A stretch of 64,000 nt of DNA from Dipteris shenzhenensis (GCA_047967505.1 CM106538.1), one strand, 5' to 3'. Numbered from the stretch's first letter, positions 46,831 to 58,576 are shown. Numbers and translations are program-made. The notes: generated by a model not told the origin, from the letters alone.

Positions 46831-47589
46831 GTAAACCCCCTCACAAATTTAACCCCAAATTGATTATCATGGGGTGCCTCTTGGTATACCTGAAAATACA
46901 AATCATTAGCTTCTTGTAGAATGTCGAGGTCACAAATGCTTTTGGACTTTATTTTGTAAGCCTTTGTGTCTCATTGAACATAGTGGTCCACTCTTGTTTA
47001 GGAAGGTCCACATTTGTTAACTTTTGTGGACTTTTAGCAGACTTAATGTTGATGCCATAAAACTTGTGAAACTCCTGAGCATTACAACAAAACCTCCTGG
47101 GTACAACCCCCCCACATGACTCCATGACTCTGAGAGATGAGACCTACGAAAGCTATGAGAAATGAGACCTTGAGCTCCTTCTCTCCATCCCTATCCTTTT
47201 CTATGATGTGACTCTATAAGAGACAAGACCTTGAGCTTGCTAGGGCTATGCGGGATGAGACCTGCAAGAGCTAAGTCACACAAAAAGAGATAAAGCTGCA
47301 TAGAAAGAGCTAGAGCTGAGCTGAGCCACATAGAAAGAGATAGAGCTATGAGAGAGGGTAGAGTTGTGGGATATAATAGGCTCGATAGACAAGAGATTCT
47401 AGAGTTATGAGAAATGAGAGCTGTGATGTTTCAATGAGAAGTTAGTAGGTAGTTACAACTGAAAGACTAGATTCATCATGTTTTGAAAGTGTTAATCCAA
47501 CTGGACATTTAAAACATGCAAGGTGTCCAATCCGTTATGTTATGTAAATCCCACCTCTAAGCACTCTTGCAAATTTTCTAGAGAGTTCT
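46831..47589. other. No gene; purine-rich GAGCTATGAGA-type low-order repeats
   Basis: From about 47120 to 47420, short units such as 'gagatgagacct', 'gctatgagaaatgagacc' and 'agagctgagctgag' recur irregularly. No protein motif on either strand. Confidence 0.55.
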
Positions 47590-47766
47590 TATTTAGCACA
47601 TGCTTTCAAGCACAAAAAGTGTACCATCCAAACATGCATATGTCACCCTTATGGAGGAGCTTGGGAACAAGCAAGAAAATTTCATCTTGTATAGTGATAA
47701 CCAGAGTGCTATTCATCTCACAAAGAATTCAGCCTTTGATTCAAGAACCAAACATATACATCTCAG
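47590..47766 (+). pseudogene. Copia RNase H fragment (fourth family, D), interrupted by A3
   Basis: Reads TLMEELGNKQENFILYSDNQ, then SAIHLTKNSAFDSRTKHIHL. This is the copia RNase H region (Y.DNQSAI.LakN..fH.RtKHI..ryH). It stops abruptly at the A3 LTR, showing that A3 landed in an older element. The part beyond the A3 insertion is not found. Confidence 0.75.
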
Positions 47767-48118
47767 TGTTGAGATATCGAGCTCCACTCGTGATATGCCA
47801 GGGTGACCATTGTGCATTTATGTCACTACCTTGTTAGCTGCAGATGCGGTTGGTACACCGCCCATGAATAATAGCTGGATGACATCTATCCTTATGTACT
47901 CTAGTTCGTGGCTCAGTTAGTATGCCACCTTAGTTAGCGGAGTTTGGTTTGAGACCCACATATAGGGTTCTTCTATTTCTTTGTACTAGTGTTCTTTTGG
48001 CTTTCACAAGTAAGAAGAGGAAAACTGTTTTCAGCCTCCACCTTTGTGTGTATTCCCCCATTGTGTATGTGAGAAAGCCGCAAGTGAGACTCCTTCCCTC
48101 TCTCCCACTATCTTCACA
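47767..48118 (+). repeat. 5' LTR of copia A3 (352 bp)
   Basis: TGTTGAGATATCGAGC to ATCTTCACA, followed by the primer site TGGTATCAGAGC at 48119-48130. Confidence 0.94.
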
Positions 48119-48660
48119 TGGTATCAGAGCCTAGTTTGTGGTAAGGAGCTCAAGAAAGCAAACCAAGTTCGCGGTGTCCTAGTAAGAGGACCAGTGTTGC
48201 TTTCCTTTTTTGAGTTTGGGAGCAAATCTCTGCAGGTAGCACAACCGGAAGTGCAAGAGTGCACTGTCTCAGATTGAGATGCCCTTCGCAGTGTGGCGAG
48301 AGAGCAATATATGCTACGGGTATGGGCAAAGCCCAGAGTGACTTTTTTTTTCTGATTCGAGGCCATTTCGGGGCCCATTTTGAAGGCGGAAGTTCTTCAC
48401 AGCACTCAGAAAAAGGCCCTGTTTTTGATGTGCGACCATTGCTCTGCAGGTCGGTGAAAAGTTGCCGCAAAAATTGCATCGTATGCCTGTGCACAAAGAT
48501 ACTGGGAGTTACAGAATCATCCGTATTGCCTGTTGATGCAAAAACATCACTAGGAAGTGACTGTGTGGTCAAATACCACTTTCGTCAGTTTTGTAGATTT
48601 GCCCGTGTGAGGCAGAAGCTGTGTTTTTTGCAGTGACAGAATATTTTGCAGTGTTTTGTA

Positions 48661-51600
48661 ATGGCATCTGATTCTCTTTCACAGATTGTCACTGAAAAGC
48701 TTGACAAAAACAACTTCGAAGCATGGAAGTTTCGAATGATGAATTTCCTTATGGGAAAAGGCTATTGGGAGTTCATTACTGGAAATGAAGAAGAACCAGT
48801 TCTTCCTAATGCTCCCAATCAACATGAAATGCAGGCATTTAAAGGATGGCATGAGAGAGCTAGAAAAGCTATGTACTAGCTGTCTATCAGTATTTCAGAT
48901 TCTATGATTATGCATATTCAGGATGCAAGTATGCCAAAGGAGGCATGGGATACTTTGGCAAAAATGTACAGCACAAATACACAAGCCAGGAAAATGCAGC
49001 TCAAGCAGGAGATGCACAATGTGCAGAGAGAAAATATGAGCATCAATGACCACCACATGAAGGTGAAGAAAATTGCAGATGCACTTGCGTCCATTGGGTC
49101 GCCAGTGGAAGATGATGATCTAGTTTCTGTGACCTTGAATGGTCTAGGAAAGGATTATGCACAATTCCGGACATCCATTGCCATCCATAAAAAATTTCTT
49201 GATTTCAAGGAGTTGTTTGCTCTTCTAATTTCTGAAAAGCAGAGAAATGGTGGTGCATCTTCTTCAGGAGGAACTTCAAAAGAAACTATCTTCTACTCAA
49301 ATGCAAGAAGAGGTAGAGGCAGAGGTAGAGGAGGCTAATCTGGAGGCCGTGGTAGAAATCATAATATGTAGCAAACTCAAGAAAACCAGTCCTATGGAGG
49401 AGGACGTGGTAACTCTAGAGTCAGGGGGAGACAAAGAGGTCGTGGTGGATGGCAGAGAGGCCAAAATGCAAACAGCAATGTTGAATGCTACTATTGTGGT
49501 AAAATGGGTCATATGGCTAAAGACTACTACAAAAAGTAGAATGACATTATGAATGGAAAATTGCAGCAAGGCAATTACGCATCTTCTAGTAGACAGGGTG
49601 ATGATAGAAATGAGCATCTATTTATGGTGCAATACATGACCAATTCTGTGACAAGTGCAGAAGAAAGAAATGATATGTGGTATGTTGACTCAGGTGCATC
49701 AAACCACATGAAAGGTCATGCAGAATGGATGCAGGATGCAAGGAAAATGGATAGAGTAGGATTTGTGGAGACTGTTGATGATATTGCACATCCTATTGTG
49801 TAGATTGGTAAAATTCCTTTGTCTATGCAGGATGAGAAAAAGAAATACTTGTCTAATGTATTTCATGTCCCGAATATCACCAAGAATCTGGTTTCTGTTG
49901 GTCAAATGGTTGAGCAGGGCTTGCAGGTCAGATTTAATCCTCATGGATGCTTTGTTGAGGATATGAAAAATAACGGTCGCTTGATAGCAAAAGGAAAGAA
50001 GAAGGGTAGGATGTTTACGTTGGATGCAAACATGCATGAATTGAGTGCAGCAATGTTTGCACATGGGACCGGTGTAGTTGCAAATATTGATATGTGGCAT
50101 AAATGCATTGGTCATGTTAATCTACAGTGACTTAAATCAATGCAGGCCCAAAACATTGTTGCAGGATTGTCTAAATTCAAGGTTGCAGAAATGCATAAGG
50201 TATGTGAAGCCTGTCAATTTAGAAAACAGGCAAGGAAAACATTTCCTAGGCATGTTCAAGAGAGTAAGAAGCCATTGGAATTAATCCACTCTGATGTGTG
50301 GACTACTAAAGCTGCATCTATTGGAGGCTATCATTATTTTGTCACTTTTATTGATGACTACAACAGAAAAATTTGGGTGTATTTTATGAAAAAGAAAAGA
50401 GAAGTGTTTGGGCACTTCAAAGCTTTTTAAGCTATGGTTGAAAAAGAAACAGGCCTGCAAATAAAATGCCTAAGGTCAGATGGAGGGGGAGAGTACCTCT
50501 CAAACGAGTTTGCAAGGTTCCTGCAGGAGCATGGCATAAAGCAGCAATATTCATGCAATTATACCCCACAGCAAAATGGACTTGCAGAAAGGAAAAACAG
50601 ACATATTGGAGAGGTATCTCGGGCCATGCTAAATGAAAAAGACCTACCAAATTATTATTGGGCTGAAGCAGTTGCTACAGTAGTTTACATAATGAATAGG
50701 ACTCCCACTGCAGCAATACATGGCATGACGCCAGAGGAGATGTATACTGGTAGGAAACCAAATATTTCTCATTTGAAAATTTTTTGTTGCATTGCCTATG
50801 TTCATGTGCCAGATGAGTTGAGGTCCATGTTGGATCCAAAAGCTGAGAAGTGCATCTTTATTGGTTATTTTCTGCAGCAGAAAGGATATAGATGCTATAA
50901 CCCTTCTACTCGTAAGTTTACAGTGAGCAAAGATGTTGTTTTTTATGAGATGAGCAGCTGGTATAAACCAGTAAATGTGATGATTGATGTAGATGCACAA
51001 AATGGTAATGATGCACAGAATTCATAACAACAATCACAAAATATTAGTGGACCTGCAGTGTCCTCTAGCGGTGGTTCACATACTTTGCCATGGACAGGCA
51101 GATTGAGATCAAGAGAATCTCCTCAAAGCAATGCAGATAGTGGTACGCAGGTATCATGAAAAGGAAAAGAGAAGGTAGATCAACCCATGTTTGATGTGAA
51201 TGCAGGTCACTCTTATGTGGATGGTGAATCCAGTGGCTCAGAATAGAGCATTGATGATGAGTTGGGTATTCCTTCTGTTGTTACACCTGGAGTAAGGAAG
51301 ACCAGGGATGTTTTGAGAGCACCTGGAAGTGAGCCTATTTTGCACAGGTCTACCAGAGCTAGATATCCTGTGGATAGGCTAAAATATGATGGATTTACAG
51401 CCATTCACTATGCCTATATGGTCAAAGTGATACAGGAACCAGAACCCACTTCTTTTGAGCAAGCCATGGGAAAAGAAAAATGGGAGAAAGCCATGGATGA
51501 AGAAATGGATGCCTTGGAAGCAAATGCTACATGGCAATTAGTGCCTTTGCCTAAAGACAAGAATGCAATTGGCTGTAAGTGGGTTTATAAGATGAAGCAC

Positions 51601-51838
51601 AATGCAGATGGTTCTGTGAATAGATACAAGGCAAGATTAGTTGTCAAGGGGTATGCACAGACATATGGCATTGATTATGAAGAAACATTCAGTCCGGTTG
51701 CAAGGATGGCAACCGTAAGAGTAGTCATTGCTATGGCTGCATCAAAGGGATGGTCTTTACATCAGATGGATGTAAAGAATGCCTTCTGGCACGGTGATTT
51801 TTAAGAAGAGGTCTTTATGGAGCAGCCACCAGGTTATG
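48661..51838 (+). pseudogene. Copia A3 gag-pol polyprotein remnant
   Basis: Starts ATGGCATCTGATTC with the uninterrupted N-terminus DSLSQIVTEKLDKNNFEAWK. A TAG follows ARKAMY (expected Trp). Then the UBN2-type gag core, an RG-rich tail, a zinc knuckle with the last Cys changed (CYYCGKMGHMAKDY), and intact protease WYVDSGASNHMKG (about 49678). The integrase zinc region has the shared TGA at 50128; HSDVW, SDGGGEYLS and NGLAERKN are intact. RT runs to [11 protein letters not shown] then a stop. The most complete gag-protease of family A in the window. Confidence 0.9.
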
Positions 51839-52336
51839 ATATAGAAATTTGAAATATCATTCTACCATCCCCAACTACTCTCATAGTGGTATATGGCATT
51901 GAATACAACAAATAAAAAAAATCTAACATAAAGAAACTCTAAACTTTGAAGTGGCTAACAATATATGCAATACATAACATGAATTTTATTCATGTGGCCA
52001 TACGCTATTTTTGAAGTTGACCAAGTAGACGTGAAATTCCTTAAAAAGGGAGGCCATATGCTATTTTTGAAGTTGAGCTCATATTTTGCCAGTAGTCTCT
52101 CAAAGCATGAGTAGGTAGTTTGAGCATCCTTTCGTGGATGAGGAGCTTGAGGAGGCCTAACACTCCTCATAAGTGCCTAGCAGAGGATGGACTATCTCTG
52201 GCATTCTTCGGGTTCTTTTTAGGAGCACATTCACACCGCCTTTGTTTGGCCTTACAAGAGTTTTTAAATTTGGTCTCCCTTCCATAGTTCTTGAGCTAGG
52301 GTGGAGTTGTTTGAGAGAGACACTCTATGCAAGTGT
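51839..52336. other. No recognisable gene
   Basis: A short direct repeat, 'gccatacgctatttttgaagttga' near 51998 and 'gccatatgctatttttgaagttga' near 52052, is the only structure seen. Confidence 0.5.
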
Positions 52337-52432
52337 AGACTGATTTCTCTACTGGACATTGCATACAAGATCTTGGCTAAGACATTGAGCTTGTGACTTT
52401 GGCCTCATATTGTGGATAATGTGATATCAATT
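52337..52432 (+). pseudogene. LINE reverse transcriptase fragment
   Basis: Reads RLISLLDIAYKILAKTLSL, a stop (TGA, expected Arg), then LWPHIVDNVIS. This matches the plant LINE RT block (RPISLLN..YKilaK.la.Rl...lp..is). Only about 32 codons are recognisable. Confidence 0.6.
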
Positions 52433-53789
52433 AAAATATATTGAACAATGCAAAGCAATAGCTTGCATGTAACACCTATCAATTTCACACCTAGAATGAT
52501 ACCCAAAGAATCCACACGTGGGTCATGGAAAACATTAAAAATGTGTTGAGAGGAAAAGAGAAACAATTGATGGATTAGAAAAGTTGATTTGGGATTGAGT
52601 TGAGAAATTGTGTACTCAAACTCAATAGGTCATCGCGGTTGAAGGTTTTTCTAAATGAAGATGCAAGTGCTAAAGTTGATGTCATGAGGTACTCTTTATC
52701 TTGTGCACAAAAACCCAATGTTTAGCCATTCTCTTGCCTTACCTTATAAATCCTTGTGGGAAATTTCTCTCTGATTTCTCCTGTCTCTTATAGGGATGTC
52801 TGCAATGTACAAAGATAGATTTTCCTCTTGCACATATGCATGTCATTGCTTTGAAGCATCTCATCATCACTATGTCAAAATCGTTAAATGAGAACTAATT
52901 GCTCAAGTTTATTCCTCATATTTGTTTCAGCCCCTGGAGGCTAATTAACTTACATTTACACATAGGTTTATCTTTTAAGACTATTCTAAAATAATTTATT
53001 TTGTTTTTAATTTCATGTTAAATGTTGAGGGGGGGAAGGTGCACATGCTTCCCCAAACATTCTAGAAAAGAATAGAGCCCTACTATTTCACTAAACTGAG
53101 CCATATAACTAAGTTATAAAGCATTATAATATTTGTGTTGGTCCTATACACTTTACAAATGACCCATCAGCAAACAATCACGCTCCCCTTCTCTCTTTAG
53201 TGCCTCGTTTTATGTCCCCTTAATGGCACTCCTCCTCTTCCCATTGATTCCCTTCCCTTTAATTGGCATACCTCCCCTTCCCCCTTAAATTAAGCGTGCA
53301 CTGGGTCCTCTTCTTTTTCACCCCTTCCCCATTCACATCCACTAAATAGTGCCATTTAAAAAAATGAATGTTTTACATTTACTACAAAGTCATGACATAT
53401 TCAATTTCCTTGCAGACCATTGGCTATTCCCTTCTAGACTAACAAGCATTCTCAATGAACTCACTAAACAAAATATAGTATGAATAACAAGACAAAAGTG
53501 CAACAAACTATTTTCCAACCTTTTTCTTTTTTGTCATTCCCTTGTGGGCCAACAACATCATACTTCGAAGAGGGAGACTACGGCAATTCTAACATCTTCA
53601 ATTGGAAGATGAAAATGCATGGTAACACTTTTATTTGATTGGTTCTAAGCAAATAGCTAGATCTCAAGCTGATCCCTTTCTTGAACAGCTCATGAATTCT
53701 AGAGTACGTTGAAATTTGAAAAGTCACAATGATAAGTGAATCATCCTGGAGGTGTATCCTATAGTGCATGTTGGAGCTACACACTTCCA
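52433..53789. other. Mostly unrecognised; contains the 3' flank of the secreted-protein gene
   Basis: No coding motif. Pyrimidine-rich 'ctcccctt' repeats lie at 53180-53340. The stretch below 53790 would be the 3' UTR of the minus-strand gene, but I see no clear AATAAA signal close to the stop codon. Confidence 0.5.
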
Positions 53790-54827
53790 CTAACATGGGT
53801 CAACCACAGGACCGCTTGCCACAACACAGTCTCGGTTGATGTGATTGCACCACTGAAACAATTGGGTTTGATCCTGGCACAAGAACAAACAGACAAGCAA
53901 TGAGGGACGAAAATCTAACCTAGTTTAGAGGAATCAAAAGAAGAACTTCATGTCTTGTATTTAAGTAGAGGATTAAGACGGGCAGTACACTCACGTCGAC
54001 GTTACATGTTGCTGTGCGAATGCCATCATTTGCTAGATACAAGCACTGCACAGTAGCCTTGTTGAGGAAGAGGAAGTTAGAACCGCCCACCGGAAGGAAC
54101 ATGAACTTCTGACGATCGTCATTGCCGTCACAGTTTATGGTGAAAAGAGGGTCTCCTTGGTTGGGACCAACATACAAGCAGTAGCTGACACCGGATGGCT
54201 CGGCAGCTATTTGGCTCCAGCCATTTCCATCGGGAGCCGTCGGCCCGAACTTGTAGTTTACTGAGGTGAAAGGTCCCCACTCGCAGCCATAGTTGATCAT
54301 CCTACCACCCTGAAAACCGTAGTTTCCCTCAACGTTCCAGCACCCATCGCTGGCACTGTTGTAGACCGCCGTCCCTTCAAACATCTGGAGTAGAACCCCT
54401 GCATGCAGCCATGGCAACAGAGCAACAAAGGTATGTAAGACACAATTGTTTGAGGTCTCGTCTACGTATAGGCCTACTCATTCTAAGATGTGTTGCGAAG
54501 TGTTAACTGGGTTCTAGCAAACCAGAAAGACAGAGATGCTCGATCGTGGGCTTCACATGAGAGTGTGGTCTAACCTATAATAATATTTGCTGCCTGGAAT
54601 GATTCTACGGCAGGGGTTGTGTAGGTGACGAGGTCGAGGCCAGCCGCCGGAGCTGCAAAGGTTTCGAAGAGTTGATAATAAGCTCCACCTTTGATAATGC
54701 TTACAGCTCCCTGAAGAGGCGTGCTGCTGGAACCCGCAGGGATTGGGGTGCAAGCCTGCCCTCCATGCAGAAGCGAGCTGGCAAGGAGGATGAGCGAAAT
54801 CAGAGAACGGAAACAGTTAGCGGCCAT
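53790..54827 (-). CDS. Secreted cysteine-rich protein, probably a ricin-B-like beta-trefoil (3 exons, 246 aa)
   Basis: Exons on the minus strand: 54827-54575, 54398-53995 and 53873-53790. Introns (176 and 121 bp) have GT...AG ends; donor 2 is GTGAGT and acceptor 2 follows a long pyrimidine tract. Lengths 253+404+84 keep one frame to TAG. The chosen start gives a signal peptide (MAANCFRSLISLILLASSLL, cleavage probably near GGQA-C); upstream in-frame ATGs would bury it. The mature protein has ten cysteines. Residues 100-235 show repeated beta-trefoil-like blocks: GCWNVEGN, YGCEWGPFTSVNYKF, YCLYVGPNQGDPLF, DRQKFMFLPVGG, QCLYLANDG and, formed across the exon 2/3 junction, the QLFQW motif. Beta-trefoil lectins bind sugars, so a cell-wall or defence role is possible, but the fold call is inference. 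It is not a toxin A-chain: no catalytic domain is present. The only gene here without decay. Confidence 0.68.
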
Positions 54828-55706
54828 AATCAGTGTGTAGAAGTGGAAAGTGCATACGTGAGTGGTAGCTGCTGTGAGAATGGAGCACACAGCCCGTGGT
54901 TTTGAAGGAGGGCAAGGCGAGGCCGCGTGATTGATCCAGCTAAGCGTGAGCTGCATCTCTTTGTAGGATGCAGACGGCATTTTTTGTAGCACACCCCTGA
55001 CCAGGGCGTAGAATGGACCAAGGTCCTTTGTCTGTTTCGTTCAATATGATTGCTCTCGATATGCTCTGGAGAAGCCGATGATGGTCTTCGTCAACTTAGT
55101 CGCATTGCGCATCGCATTGAATAGGAAGGTCTGCTTGCTCTCCACACACAGTCTCGCTAAGCCTATAACGTATGTTAATAAGCTGATCAAGCGAACCAAG
55201 CGAATCCCAACAAAGCGGATTTACGCCACCCAGTATCTTCGTTGAGTCGCTTTGACACCTACATCATCATGACACAAGGTACAACATTTCATGAGAGAAG
55301 CCACTCAAAATCCTTATCCTCAAGTGCTAAACTTGCATTACTATAGCAACATATAGGCTAAGTGAACATTGATTTCTAAGAGTAGGCACCTCCCATCTAA
55401 CAAACATAATGCGTTGAAAAAACCAAATAAAACCATTAGCTTCTAGAATGGAATGCTTCCATGATTGATATTTTTCAATGAGGAATGTCTCATTGTTTTT
55501 AAATGCTTTTAAATGCCAAGATAGAGGTTTTATTTCAATGTTTTATAATCGCAAATATTCCTATTTGTAATCTCAATTTCATTGCATCACACTTTGCTAC
55601 GTGACAAAAGATGAATATTATTCTATGCATTATGCACATGTAGTATTAATCGTCTATACTCCTCGAGAAGTCCTCAAGGGTACAAGATTAAGAAACCCTT
55701 GAAACG
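54828..55706. other. Upstream region of the secreted-protein gene; otherwise unrecognised
   Basis: On the minus strand this holds the 5' flank of the gene. A candidate TATA-like 'ctacaaaaaat' lies about 155 bp before the ATG (near 54985), which is weak. Nothing recognisable lies further upstream. Confidence 0.4.
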
Positions 55707-56640
55707 ACATGCATGTATTTTTAAAATCTTTATCCATTATAACTTCTATGTGCTATATGGTAACAGTTATGTGCTATGCATAGTAGTGCTAACTGATAGT
55801 ACATTGCTAAATGCAAAGTGCTAAGTATGCTAGCATGGCTAGGTGCTAAGTGCTATGTTTCTATAAAACTGCTATGTGCTATACATAGTAGTTCTAAGTG
55901 ATAGTATAGCACTACTATAAGTGGTATGTGCCATATATAGTAGTGCTACATGACAATACATTGCTAAACTCGAAGTGCTAAGTGCTAGCATTGCTAGGGG
56001 CTAAGTGTTGAGTCTCTATAAAACTGCTATGAGCTATATGGTAACTACTACATACATCCATAGCAATGCTAAGTGAAAGTATAGAACAGTCACTATACTT
56101 ACTGCTACGTGATATATATAGGAGTGCTACATGATAGTATAGCACTACTATAAGTGATTCATGCCATATGTAGTAGTGCTAAGTGATAGCATAGCACTAA
56201 CGTAGCTATGATGGTTCGGGGGCTCACTATGTATAAACCATATATATCACGTGCATTCAAGGCTCAAGCCCTATTTATAAAACCCCTTATCTGTGATTTT
56301 TCTATTAATAAAGTGCACCCTTTTCCTATTCAATCTGTAAGTTTTTTCCCAAAATCCTTTCTACAACACCCTTCTGTCTGTAAAAATGTCAGAAAAAATA
56401 AAATTAAATATGCCTTTATGTTGAACTCACATGATAGTCACATATATTATTGAGTGATCCCCTTGAGCTACGATGTGCTATACATATAACAGTGCTAACT
56501 GATAGTATAGCACTATAACCATTACCTGCTATACATAGTTGTGCTAAGTGATAGTATATCACTCCTACAACTACTATATGCTATACATGGTAGTGATAAG
56601 TGCTAGTATCGCATTGCTATATGGCAACTACTATGTTCTC
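55707..56640. repeat. TAGTGCTA/TAGCACTA hairpin-rich satellite
   Basis: Units of about 45-60 bp of the form 'ctgctatgtgctatacatagtagtgctaagtgatagtatagcactactataagtg' with many variants (55740-56210, resuming 56465-56640). Each can fold because TAGTGCTA and TAGCACTA are near-complementary. Interrupted at 56215-56462 by a MITE-like segment. Confidence 0.8.
56215..56462. mobile_element. MITE-like insertion, about 250 bp (uncertain)
   Basis: GGGGGCTCACT on the left and AGTGATCCCC on the right form a short imperfect inverted repeat resembling the ends of the MITE at 26933 (GGGGGATTCAC). AGCTATGATG and AGCTACGATG flank it, but the surrounding satellite is itself GCTATG-rich, so this may be coincidence. 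The interior has no satellite units. A diverged relative ends near 31585. Confidence 0.4.
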
Positions 56641-57830
56641 TATTTCCATTTCATCTAGACATTGTCTCTTGAAATTATCCAATACTCTACCATCTCGATT
56701 TCCATTTCAGCTAGATCAATATATATCTCCTCATCTTCCATTTGGATGCAAATACTCACATCCAACACTATTTACAATTTTGTTCTTTTTCCATGCACTT
56801 GCTTGCTATATGGCTCATTAGCATGCAAATGGTCATTGCATTTTATAATACACATCATCAACCTTGACAACATGCCCATTGGCCTATTTGTGTTTTGAAG
56901 CATTTTAGGCCACATTACACTTATTTGGGATGTCCAATTCTACTAATGTGTATCGTCTGAGGGGGGGGAAATGGTGGCTAAAAATATAGCTACTCCCGTG
57001 AATTTTGAAATTTTACACCTCCCACCCATCAAATCTTGAAAGATTAAGTACTTGCAACCTGCCCCTACTCTGCAAATGCCCTGCAACCCGCAACCTTGAC
57101 GTGACCTTGCATAGACTTTGGTTTGCCATTGTCTTCTCTTGGGTAAGTTGTCTTCTATTCTTTGCTTGCCTCACCATCTAGGTTCTCTAGGTCTATTCTA
57201 GACTAATTGTGGCTATGGCATCAATGGCAACATGTAGCTCGCCATGGCTTACAAGAGAGGCAAACAAACGCTACCAGACATGAAAGCTGAAAAGCTGGGT
57301 CAAGGCACAAGGAATAGATTGCGGGTCAAGAAAAGCGTTGGCATAGTATCGAAATGGCAATGGAATATGCTTTTGCAACATCTGCGAAGGGAGAAACAAC
57401 ACGAAGAAAGAAGACTCCTTGCAAAGCAGCAGCAAGAAGTAGTTGCAAATGCACGCATTCGATCATTGCCATCAAAGCAAAGAACACGAGATGTGGTGTC
57501 ACAATTGGTGGGAGCATTCGAGGTAGTAACATCAGGCCATTCAGGTGATTACGAGCCTTGAGTCTTCACAAGCTTTAGCTTGCATCCTAAAGTTTGTAGA
57601 GTAACAACCCTACCAACACCTCGAGAGATGCACGCCCAAGAGGTGATGCTCTCTAACTTGCGAAATGGCCTATAGAAAGTAAAAGGGGTGAACAGCTTAG
57701 ATCAACTAGCTACAAACAGGGTGACATTAGCTATGTTGGTGTCTCTTGAAAGAAAGGAGAAATAGCTTGGGTGCACAATATCAAAGATGTTGTCAATCAG
57801 GAGGACCAACGTGGCTCCATCGACAATGGT
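56488..57830. repeat. Uninterrupted paralogue of the A2 insertion locus
   Basis: Collinear with 34557-35079 joined to 41012-41815. It shows the pre-insertion state: CTCCCGTGAATTTTGAAATTTTACACC near 56993 where the other copy has TGAAG-[A2]-TGAAG. It contains the 105-codon ORF at 57244. Confidence 0.9.
57244..57561 (+). CDS. Small basic protein, 105 aa, unknown; possible gene fragment
   Basis: Open from ATGGCTTACAAGAGAGGC to TGA. Strongly basic, with a predicted helical stretch (RREKQHEERRLLAKQQQEVV, residues 49-68) and a C-terminal VVSQLVGAFEVVTSG that resembles the last helix of the plant calmodulin-binding domain (V..LV.AFE.V); that similarity is weak and from memory. The same frame at 41250-41564 is broken by stops, so this copy is either the source or the better-preserved one. 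It may be an exon captured by a repeat and not an expressed gene. Confidence 0.4.
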   Translation: MAYKRGKQTLPDMKAEKLGQGTRNRLRVKKSVGIVSKWQWNMLLQHLRREKQHEERRLLAKQQQEVVANARIRSLPSKQRTRDVVSQLVGAFEVVTSGHSGDYEP

Positions 57831-58064
57831 TAAATGTAGAGCAGAAGCAATGCACGATAATCCCAATCAGAGAAGTTTGCAGGCTTCAATAGAGTGCAAG
57901 AAAAGGAGAGACGGCCCAAGCGTGGAAGTCATTTCTACAGTGATGAGGTTTTAGCACGAAAATACAAGAGTTTCTCTAAGTAGAAAGGACATCTGTAAAA
58001 AGAGGATGGGATGGAAGGTGTTTGAGCACCACATCATACACATGCTAGATACAACGCATGTCAG
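57831..58064. other. Unrecognised spacer
   Basis: Follows the end of the duplicated block; no motif seen. Confidence 0.4.
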
Positions 58065-58470
58065 TGGTGCGTAAACCAGCCCGATGGTTGTTTGTGATTG
58101 AGCTTTGGGACAGTTTACTTGTTTCATTTCTTAAATCAGTCTTGGACTAAATGTGATTGTCCTAAACCAGCCCGATGGTTGGAACATCATGCAACCATAA
58201 GCTGGTTCAACTCAATTGCCAGTTATGTGATTGTCCTGAACCAGCATGGTTGAACAAACATTAGTTGTCCATCCCAGTGGCGTGGTTGAGCAAAATTAAC
58301 CTCAACTATATTCTTATTTTACTAAACCAGCATGGTGGTTGGAGCATTATGCAATTGTAGCTGCTTCAGCTCAATCACCAGTTATGTGATTGTCCTGAAC
58401 TAGCATGGTTTAGCCTCGGTTGAGCAGACAATAGTTATTAATCAGCCCAGTGATTGACATTATTATTGTG
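58065..58470. repeat. Diverged tandem repeat, period about 157 bp
   Basis: 'aaaccagc(c/a)(c/t)g(a/g)tggttgga(a/g)cat(c/t)atgca' occurs near 58164 and 58322, each followed by a 'gttatgtgattgtcctgaac' block. A partial unit begins near 58073. About two and a half copies. Confidence 0.75.
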
Positions 58471-58576
58471 TTTCTTAGTACTTAAATTCATCAAATTTAA
58501 TTTCCTACTATTTGGGTCATATACCACCATTTCTAGACCTGATTGTGTTCCTGTCTTGTTTTAGCAATGCAAAAAG

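Larger units (their letters stand above)
47767..51838 (+). mobile_element. Copia element A3, 3'-truncated
   Basis: Complete 5' LTR, primer site, gag and pol up to MEQPPGY in RT, where homology to A1 and A2 stops at 51838. RT active site, RNase H and 3' LTR are missing. Confidence 0.92.

Noticed and set aside
54828-54992. Upstream in-frame ATG extending the secreted-protein gene
   Set aside because: It would place a polar, proline-rich stretch before an otherwise clear signal peptide; the downstream ATG is the better start.
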